Positions 57,819 through 64,000 of a stretch of DNA of 64,000 nt are shown here, in pieces. The notes under the pieces were generated by a model that was not told where the DNA came from, did not search any database, and saw only the letters and a list, made by a program, of their open reading frames with translations. A program made the position numbers and the translations under genes. The stretch is from Actinophytocola sp963825445 (lineage in GTDB: Bacteria > Actinomycetota > Actinomycetes > Mycobacteriales > Pseudonocardiaceae): the NCBI GenBank assembly GCA_963825445.1, contig CAWGTM010000039.1:231451-295450 (forward strand). Reading direction: 5' to 3'. Position 1 is the stretch's first letter; the number at the start of each line of letters is the position of its first letter.

Positions 57819-60491
57819 ATGACCGGCCAGTCGAGCGCGCTGCGGCCCTACGGCCTGCGTTGCGAGCATCTGGTCGAGGCACTGGGCATCGACGAACGCA
57901 CGCCACTGCTGTCCTGGCGGCTCGCGTCCCCCCGCCGGGGTGACGCGCCCGTCTCCTACCGAGTTCATGTGTCCACTGAGGACGGTACGCTCGTCTGGGA
58001 CACCGGCGAGGTGCGCGATCCGGCCGCCGTGTCCGTGCGCTACGCGGGCACCCCGCTGCGCCCACGCACCCGCTACCACTGGCAGGTCACCGTCACCGCC
58101 TCGGACGGGACGACCGGCGCGACCGGGACGGCCGGCTCGTGGTTCGAGACCGCCTGGTTGTCCGCCGCGGACTGGACGGCCTCCTGGATCACCCACGATC
58201 CGTCCGATGTGGACGTGGTGGACGCGCCGGAGGACGGCAAGCTCGCCCTGCACGATCACGGTCTCCACCCCGCCATCCAGCTGCGGCGCGCGTTCACCTG
58301 CCCGGCCGCACCGGTCCGCGCTCGGCTCCACGTCACCGCCCGCGGCCTCTACGAGCTGCACCTGGGCGGCCACCGCGTCGGCGACGCCGAGCTGGCACCC
58401 GGCTGGACCGACTACCGCGACCGCGTCGACTACCAGACCTACGACGTCACCCCGCTGGTCGGCGCCGGTGCGAACGTCCTCGTCGCGACCTGCGCGGACG
58501 GCTGGTGGAGCGGCTTCGTCGGCTTCGACCCACGCCGCGCAGGCGCGCACTACGGGACGTTCCCGCAACTGTTCGCCGAGCTGCACCTCGACCACGCCGA
58601 CGGCACCCACGAGGTCATCGGCACCGACGAGCACTGGCACACCCGGCGCGGTCCGATCCGGTACGCCGACCTGCTGATGGGCGAGTGCCACGACCTGCGC
58701 CGAGACCCGGCGGAGGCGTGGCGCCCCGCCCACGTCACGGGCACCGACCACCATCTGCTCACCGCCTCGGTCGCGCCGCCGGTACGCGCCGTCCGGGAAC
58801 TGCCCGCGCGCACCGTCCGGCGGCTCGGCGAACGCCGCCACCTGGTCGACTTCGGACAGAACATCGCCGGCCGCGTGCGGCTGTCCGCGCGAGGGCTCAC
58901 CCCCGGCACCCGGGTGGTGCTCCGGCACGGCGAGGCGCTCGAAACCGACGGCACGCTGTACACGGCCAACCTGCGCACGGCGGCCGCGACCGACACCCTG
59001 ATCGCCGGCGACGAGCCCGACGTGGTCTTCGAGCCCCGCTTCACCTATCACGGTTTCCGTCACGTCGAGGTGACCGGGCTCGACACCCTGGACGCCGGCG
59101 ACCTCACGGGCGTCGTGCTGCACAACGACACCCCGTGGGCGGGCGAGTTCACCTGTTCCGACGCGGACCTCACCGCGTTGTACCAGGCCATCTGCTGGGG
59201 GCAGCGTGGCAACTTCGTGAGCGTGCCGACCGACTGTCCGCAACGCGACGAACGGCTCGGCTGGCTGGCCGACGCACAGGTGTTCCTGCCGACCGCCTGC
59301 CTGAACGCCGACGTCGCGGCGTTCTTCGGCGGGTGGCTGCGCGAGGTGCGCGGCGCCCAGTCGCCGGACGGCTGCTTTCCCAACGTGGCACCGAAACTGG
59401 CGGGGGTCGCCGACGACGGGGCCCCTGGCTGGGGTGATGCCGGGGTCCTGGTGCCCTGGCACCTCTACCGCGTCTACGGCGACGAGCGCGTCCTGGCCGA
59501 CAACCTCGACGCCATGTGCGCGTGGGTCGACTTCGTCCACCGGCACAACCCGGACCTCGTGTGGCGCAACCGGGTCGGCCCGCACTTCGCCGACTGGCTG
59601 GCGCCCACCGCCACGCCGCGCGAGGTCGTGGCCACCGCCTACTTCGCCCGCAGCGTCGAACTCACCGCCCGCGCCGCCGAAGTGGTGGGCCACACCGAGA
59701 CCGCGCAACGGTACGGGGTGCTCGCCGGGCACATCCGCAAGGCGTTCACCGAGTACTTCGTGACGCCGGAGGGAATGGTGGCCGGCGACACGCAGACGGC
59801 CTACCTGCTGGCACTGGCCTTCGAGCTGCTGCCGGCCGAACTGGTGCCCGGCGCCGCGGCGCGTCTGGCCGACGCCGTCGAGAAAGCGGGCCCGGGGGTC
59901 ACCACCGGGTTCCTCGGCGTGGCGCTGATCGCCCCGGTGCTGGACGCGCACGGCCGTTCCGACCTGGCGCACGCGTTGCTGCGCCGGACCGCTCCCCCGT
60001 CGTGGCTGTATCCGTTGCGGCACGGGGCGACCACCGTCTGGGAGCGGTGGGACGGCTACACCGACGAGCGCGGTTTCCAGGCGCCGGCCATGAACTCGTT
60101 CAACCACTACGCGCTCGGCTCGATCGGTGAGTGGCTCTACCGCGGCGTCGCCGGTCTCGACCAGGCACCCGGCTCGGTCGGCTACCGCGAGCTGCTGATC
60201 CGGCCCCGACCTGGCGACCTGACCTGGGCACGCGCCACGTACGAGTCGGTGCGCGGCACGGTCAGTTCGGGGTGGACCCGCACCGATGGTGTCCTGCGAC
60301 TCGAGGTCACCGTGCCACCCGGCGCGACCGCGACCGTCCACATCCCCACGGCCGATCCCGGTGGGGTGCACGAGAACGGTGTTCCGGTGGCGGCTGCCGC
60401 CGGGATACGGATCGTCGGCTCGGAGCCCGGAACGCTCCGCTGCCGCGTCCCCTCCGGGACCTACCACTTCACCGCAGATGACCGCGTCTGA
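57819..60491 (+). CDS. GH78 alpha-L-rhamnosidase (890 aa)
   Basis: Inverting alpha-L-rhamnosidase that releases rhamnose from glycosides. The N-terminal fibronectin-like domain (LRCEHLVEALGIDERTPLLSW) is followed by beta-sandwich domains, then an alpha/alpha-barrel. Its signature is TDCPQRDERLGWLADAQ (near residue 472), which carries the acidic residue of the family's general acid motif; WGDAG and TTVWERWDGY (near 740, second catalytic acid) follow. There is no signal peptide, so it should act on imported oligosaccharides in the cytoplasm. GGAGAG lies before the ATG. It heads an operon with a carbohydrate ABC importer that starts 25 bp downstream. Confidence 0.95.
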   Translation: MTGQSSALRPYGLRCEHLVEALGIDERTPLLSWRLASPRRGDAPVSYRVHVSTEDGTLVWDTGEVRDPAAVSVRYAGTPLRPRTRYHWQVTVTASDGTTGATGTAGSWFETAWLSAADWTASWITHDPSDVDVVDAPEDGKLALHDHGLHPAIQLRRAFTCPAAPVRARLHVTARGLYELHLGGHRVGDAELAPGWTDYRDRVDYQTYDVTPLVGAGANVLVATCADGWWSGFVGFDPRRAGAHYGTFPQLFAELHLDHADGTHEVIGTDEHWHTRRGPIRYADLLMGECHDLRRDPAEAWRPAHVTGTDHHLLTASVAPPVRAVRELPARTVRRLGERRHLVDFGQNIAGRVRLSARGLTPGTRVVLRHGEALETDGTLYTANLRTAAATDTLIAGDEPDVVFEPRFTYHGFRHVEVTGLDTLDAGDLTGVVLHNDTPWAGEFTCSDADLTALYQAICWGQRGNFVSVPTDCPQRDERLGWLADAQVFLPTACLNADVAAFFGGWLREVRGAQSPDGCFPNVAPKLAGVADDGAPGWGDAGVLVPWHLYRVYGDERVLADNLDAMCAWVDFVHRHNPDLVWRNRVGPHFADWLAPTATPREVVATAYFARSVELTARAAEVVGHTETAQRYGVLAGHIRKAFTEYFVTPEGMVAGDTQTAYLLALAFELLPAELVPGAAARLADAVEKAGPGVTTGFLGVALIAPVLDAHGRSDLAHALLRRTAPPSWLYPLRHGATTVWERWDGYTDERGFQAPAMNSFNHYALGSIGEWLYRGVAGLDQAPGSVGYRELLIRPRPGDLTWARATYESVRGTVSSGWTRTDGVLRLEVTVPPGATATVHIPTADPGGVHENGVPVAAAAGIRIVGSEPGTLRCRVPSGTYHFTADDRV

Positions 60492-60516
60492 ACACCCGGC
60501 GCGTTGGGGAGGACAC

Positions 60517-61791
60517 ATGACATCGACGTTCGGGAAGGCGCCGCTGAGCCGGCGCGGTTTCCTCGCGCTGACCGGCGGCACGGCGGCCGCGCTGACCGCG
60601 TCCCTCGCCGGGTGCGGCCAGTCCTCCGGCGACGGCGACGCGTTGCGGCTGGTCGGGGTCGCCGACCAGCAGAAGCCGCTCGACCTGCTCACCAAGGCCT
60701 ACGACAAGGTGTCGTTCACCGCCTCGTACGCGCCGACCGACCAGGTGCAGACCTCGGTGCGCACCCAGCTCGGCGCCGGCAACGCCCCGGACGTGCACGT
60801 CGTGTATCCCGGCAACGGCAGCGCCATGAGCATGGTGCAGATCTCCGACGCGGGACTGCTGGCCGACCTGTCCGACCAGTCGTGGACCCAGCGGATCCCG
60901 GCCAACTTCAAGCCCGCGTTCCAGAGTGACGGCAGGACCTTCATCTACGCGGCCGGCGCCAGCGTGATCGGCGCCATCTACAACAAGAAGGTGTTCGCGG
61001 AGGCCGGTGTCGAGCCGCCGACCACCTGGAGCGGGTTCCTCCAGGTCTGCGACACCATCAAGAAGGCCGGCAAGATCCCGATCGCGCTCGGCGCGCAGAC
61101 CCCGTGGGTCACCCAGCTGATCACCTACGCGCTGGTACCGTCCACTGTGTACGCGAAGAACCCGGACTTCGACAGCGAGCAGCGCGACGGCTCGGCGAGC
61201 TTCGCCGACTCGGGCTGGGTCGACGCGCTCGAGATGTACCTCGACCTGCAGGCACGCGGGTTCTTCAACGACAACCCCAACGGCACCACCTTCGAGCAGC
61301 AGACGGCCATGGTCGCCACCGGCGAGGCGGCGATGGCGATCCAGGTGACGTCGGTCCTGCCGGACTTCCGCAAGTCGGCGCCGAACGCCGACGACCTGTC
61401 GATGTTCCCCGTGCCCGGCGCCGAGGTGGCCAACGAGGTGTGGATCCCGGCGGGCGTCGTCGTGGGGCTCGGCGTCAGCGCGCGGAGCAAGAAGCTCGAC
61501 GCGGCGAAGGCGTTCGTCGAGTTCCTCGGCCAGCAGAAGAACATCAACGCCTGGGCGGAGTCCGTGGCCTGCGTGCCGCTGGTCCGCGACGCCGACTCGA
61601 AGATCGATCCCGTGCTCGACCCGTTCCTGCCGTTCCTCGACGATGACCGGGCGGTGCCGTTCATGGACCAGAACTGGCCCAACGCCGAGGTGCAGCCCGC
61701 GCACTTCGCGCTCGTGCAGGAACTGCTCGGCGGCGAGACGACGATCCCCGACGGACTGGCCAGGTTGGACGAGACCTACCGGAAGAACTGA
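60517..61791 (+). CDS. Carbohydrate ABC transporter substrate-binding lipoprotein (424 aa)
   Basis: Extracellular sugar-binding protein (family 1 solute-binding) anchored to the membrane. The signal carries a twin-arginine motif (LSRRGFLAL, residues 10-18) and a lipobox LAGC with Cys33, so it is probably a Tat-exported lipoprotein. I chose the ATG after GGGAGG with 4-nt spacing; the longer open frame upstream only shadows the GH78 gene. The mature part has the typical binding-protein stretches GNAPDVHVVYPG, IYNKKVFAEAGVEPPTTW and KAFVEFLGQQKNIN. Two permeases follow 4 bp downstream. No ATPase gene is present, so a shared MsiK-like ATPase elsewhere is expected. Confidence 0.95.
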   Translation: MTSTFGKAPLSRRGFLALTGGTAAALTASLAGCGQSSGDGDALRLVGVADQQKPLDLLTKAYDKVSFTASYAPTDQVQTSVRTQLGAGNAPDVHVVYPGNGSAMSMVQISDAGLLADLSDQSWTQRIPANFKPAFQSDGRTFIYAAGASVIGAIYNKKVFAEAGVEPPTTWSGFLQVCDTIKKAGKIPIALGAQTPWVTQLITYALVPSTVYAKNPDFDSEQRDGSASFADSGWVDALEMYLDLQARGFFNDNPNGTTFEQQTAMVATGEAAMAIQVTSVLPDFRKSAPNADDLSMFPVPGAEVANEVWIPAGVVVGLGVSARSKKLDAAKAFVEFLGQQKNINAWAESVACVPLVRDADSKIDPVLDPFLPFLDDDRAVPFMDQNWPNAEVQPAHFALVQELLGGETTIPDGLARLDETYRKN

Positions 61792-61795
61792 GCGC

Positions 61796-62689
61796 GTGCC
61801 TACCCAGCGCCGGAGGAGCAACTTCCTGGCGCCACCGTGGTGGTTCGCGGCGCCGGCGCTGCTCGTCTACGCCGTGGTCGTGCTCTATCCCAGCGGCTCC
61901 GGGATCGCCTACGCCTTCACCGACTGGAGCGGCATCGGCGAGCGGTCGTTCGTCGGCCTCGACAACTTCAGCGCACTGCTGGACGACGAGGCCGCCCGCG
62001 GCTCGCTGGTCAACACCCTGCTGCTGACCGTGGCGATCGTGGTCGTACAGAACGGGATCGGCCTGCTGCTCGCCCTCGGCGTGCACGCGCGCATCAAGTC
62101 GCGGGCGATACTGCGCACGATCTTCTTCGCGCCGGTGGTGGTCAGCCCGGTCATGGTGGCGTTCCTGTGGAAGTACGTCTACAACCCCGATCCGGACGAC
62201 GGGCTCAACGCCATCCTCGGCGCGGTCGGGCTGGGCGGACTGCGGCAGGACTGGCTGGGCGACCCCGACCTGGCGCTGTGGTCGGTGGCGGGGATGGTGA
62301 TCTGGCAGTTCGCCGGCTACTCGATGGTGATCTTCCTGGCCGGCCTGGAATCGGTGCCGCACAGCCTGCACGAGGCCGCGATGATCGACGGCGCCGGCCG
62401 GTTCCAGCGCTTCCGGTTCGTCACCTGGCCGCTGCTCGCGCCCGCGCTCACCGTCAACATCATGCTGTCGACCATCGGCGGGCTCAAGCTGTTCGACCAG
62501 GTGTACGCGGCCACCAACGGCGGTCCCGGTTACGCGAGCGAGACGCTCTCGACGGTGCTGTACAAGCAGGCGTTCGTGTTCGGCAACTTCGGCTACAGCA
62601 CGGCGATCGCGTTGGTGCTGGCGCTGTTCGTGGCCGCCGTGTCGCTCATCCAGATCCACTACCTGCGTGGCCGGGAGGTGAGCTCGTGA
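61796..62689 (+). CDS. Carbohydrate ABC transporter permease, MalF-like (297 aa)
   Basis: First membrane subunit of the importer. There are about six hydrophobic segments, starting near residue 17 (FAAPALLVYAVVVLYPS). The EAA loop EAAMIDGAGRFQRFRFVTWP lies in the second half and contacts the ATPase. The start is the GTG at 61796, 4 bp after the binding-protein stop; the longer frame upstream shadows that gene. The end overlaps the next permease by 4 bp (GTGA). Confidence 0.95.
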   Translation: MPTQRRRSNFLAPPWWFAAPALLVYAVVVLYPSGSGIAYAFTDWSGIGERSFVGLDNFSALLDDEAARGSLVNTLLLTVAIVVVQNGIGLLLALGVHARIKSRAILRTIFFAPVVVSPVMVAFLWKYVYNPDPDDGLNAILGAVGLGGLRQDWLGDPDLALWSVAGMVIWQFAGYSMVIFLAGLESVPHSLHEAAMIDGAGRFQRFRFVTWPLLAPALTVNIMLSTIGGLKLFDQVYAATNGGPGYASETLSTVLYKQAFVFGNFGYSTAIALVLALFVAAVSLIQIHYLRGREVSS

Positions 62690-63513
62690 GTTTCCGGTAC
62701 GGCTTCCGCACGTTCGCGCTGGAACTGGTGATGATCGCCGCCGCGGTGGCGTTCCTGTTCCCCGTGTACGCACTGGTCACCCTGTCCCTGAAGGACACTC
62801 AGCAGATCGCGGCGGCGCCGCTGTCGCCGCCGACCGCGCCGACGCTGGACAACTTCTCCGAGGCGTGGTCGCGGGCCTCGCTCGGCTCGGCGCTGCTCAA
62901 CAGCACGGTGATCACCGTGGTGAGCCTGGCCGTCCTCATCGGAATCGGCTCGTTCGCCGCCTACTTCATCGCCCGCAGCATGACGCGGCTGGGCTACGGG
63001 CTCTACGTGCTGTTCCTGCTCGGCATCGTGCTGCCGTTCCAACTCGGCATGATTCCGCTGTTCACCATGGTGGACGACGCCGGCCTGCTCGGCACCTACC
63101 AGGGGATGATCGTGTTCTACACCGGCATCCAGCTGCCCTTCACGATCTTCCTCTACACCGGGTTCATCAGGGCACTGCCGAGCGACTACGCCGACGCCGC
63201 GCTGATCGACGGCGCCGGCCATCTGCGTGCGTTCACCCATGTGGTCTTCCCGTTACTGCGCCCCATCACCGGGACGGTGCTGATCCTCAACGCCGTGTTC
63301 ATCTGGAACGACTTCTTCACCCCGCTGCTGTACCTGGGCGGGTCGGCGCAGGAGACGGTGCCGGTGCGGATCTTCTCGTTCGTCGGCCAGTACGTCTCCG
63401 AGTACGGCCTCGTGTTCGCCGGTCTGGTGCTTACGGCGCTGCCGATTCTCGCGATCTTCCTGGTGCTCCAGAAGTACGTGATCAAGGGCTTCTCCAGCGG
63501 TTTGAAGGGGTGA
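62686..63513 (+). CDS. Carbohydrate ABC transporter permease, MalG-like (275 aa)
   Basis: Second membrane subunit of the importer. Its GTG start overlaps the previous stop as GTGA. Six hydrophobic segments are visible, and the EAA-type loop reads YADAALIDGAGHLRAFTHVVFP. Codon 190 (63253-63255, in FPLLRP) is a TTA leucine codon, rare in high-GC actinomycetes and, in streptomycetes, dependent on the bldA tRNA. It is the last gene of the operon. Confidence 0.95.
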   Translation: MSFRYGFRTFALELVMIAAAVAFLFPVYALVTLSLKDTQQIAAAPLSPPTAPTLDNFSEAWSRASLGSALLNSTVITVVSLAVLIGIGSFAAYFIARSMTRLGYGLYVLFLLGIVLPFQLGMIPLFTMVDDAGLLGTYQGMIVFYTGIQLPFTIFLYTGFIRALPSDYADAALIDGAGHLRAFTHVVFPLLRPITGTVLILNAVFIWNDFFTPLLYLGGSAQETVPVRIFSFVGQYVSEYGLVFAGLVLTALPILAIFLVLQKYVIKGFSSGLKG

Positions 63514-63655
63514 CCACGATGGACGGTCCGTTACCAGTGCCCCGTGAGCCTGGTCTGTTACCCGCCTCCGGCGCCCACGTGGCCCCTGGCGGCGTTGGCG
63601 CAAAGGGCAAGTACAACCCGGTACGAGGGCCTCGCGCCGCCTTGCCAGGAACCAC

Positions 63656-64000
63656 GTGGATCACCGGATCCGGGCAACGAACCAGGCTCACGGGACACTG
63701 GGGCGACGTGAACTGCTGCTGGCGGGCGGCGCGCTCGGCCTCACGGCGGCGGCCGCGGGTTTCTCGCCGGCGAAGGCGTGGTCGGCACCGGCGTTCGGCG
63801 GCGACCCGTTCTCGCTCGGCGTGGCCTCCGGCGACCCGTGGTCCGACAGCGTCGTCCTGTGGACCAGGCTGGCGCCCGACCCGCTGGCACTCGACGGCAC
63901 GGGCGGCATGCCACCCGCAAGGTGGCCGTCGGCTGGCAGCTGGCGACCGACGAACGGTTCCGACACGTCGTCCGAAGTGGAGTGACGTTCGCCGTGCCGG
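63656..64000 (+). pseudogene. PhoD-like alkaline phosphatase, 5' end with frameshift (runs off window)
   Basis: The GTG at 63656 gives a twin-arginine signal (TLGRRELLLAGGALGL) followed by DPFSLGVASGDPWSDSVVLWTRLAPDPL, the standard opening of secreted PhoD-type phosphatases/phosphodiesterases. Near 63912 the reading frame breaks: it runs into a stop at 63985, while another frame continues RKVAVGWQLATDERFRHVVR and stays open to the window edge, as expected for PhoD. One missing base near ATGCCACCCGC would restore a single frame. Since the split GH106 gene shows the same kind of defect, sequencing error is a real alternative to a true pseudogene. Confidence 0.7.

Noticed and set aside
53045..60491. 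Rhamnosidases as activating or resistance enzymes for a glycosylated macrolide
   Set aside because: No glycosyltransferase or deoxysugar genes are in the window, both enzymes lack export signals, and the importer and DeoR gene point to catabolism.

Overview
The window is high-GC actinomycete DNA. Two sequence habits point towards the Pseudonocardiales: intergenic 21-bp repeats of the GAACCGCGATCTCG type and frequent TCCACAGTGG codon contexts. That placement is an inference, not a database result. About two thirds of the window is one end of a modular type I polyketide synthase (PKS) cluster. The rest is its regulatory and export block, followed by a sugar-catabolic locus.

1-40252 (minus strand): two PKS genes read right to left and overlap by 4 bp (ATGA). 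The upstream gene (13970-40252, 8760 aa) has six extension modules. The downstream gene (13973 to beyond base 1) shows three more and appears to end just outside the window. Neither has a loading module, and no terminal thioesterase is visible. Eight of nine AT domains carry malonyl-type motifs; one (module B3) is methylmalonyl-type. Only one module has an intact DH. Two other DH domains are relics, and one KR has lost its catalytic residues. The predicted chain segment is therefore a 1,3-polyol with one double bond, one C-methyl and one ketone.

40253-52546: a promoter region with a possible leader peptide; two tandem LAL-type LuxR regulators (minus); a divergent operon of ABC-2 ATPase, ABC-2 permease and type II thioesterase (plus); a repeat-rich convergent spacer; and a third LAL regulator (minus). 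Inverted copies of one 21-bp repeat family lie in the two spacers that flank the regulator/transporter/thioesterase block. An identical 10-bp box occurs upstream of the PKS operon and of the transporter operon.

52596-63513: a small protein resembling a free-standing EF-G domain IV, a GH106-type alpha-L-rhamnosidase split by an apparent 1-nt frameshift, a DeoR repressor, a GH78 alpha-L-rhamnosidase, and a complete carbohydrate ABC importer (lipoprotein plus two permeases). This looks like a rhamnoside uptake and hydrolysis regulon rather than part of the biosynthetic cluster. The window ends in the start of a PhoD-like phosphatase gene that also carries a 1-nt frameshift.
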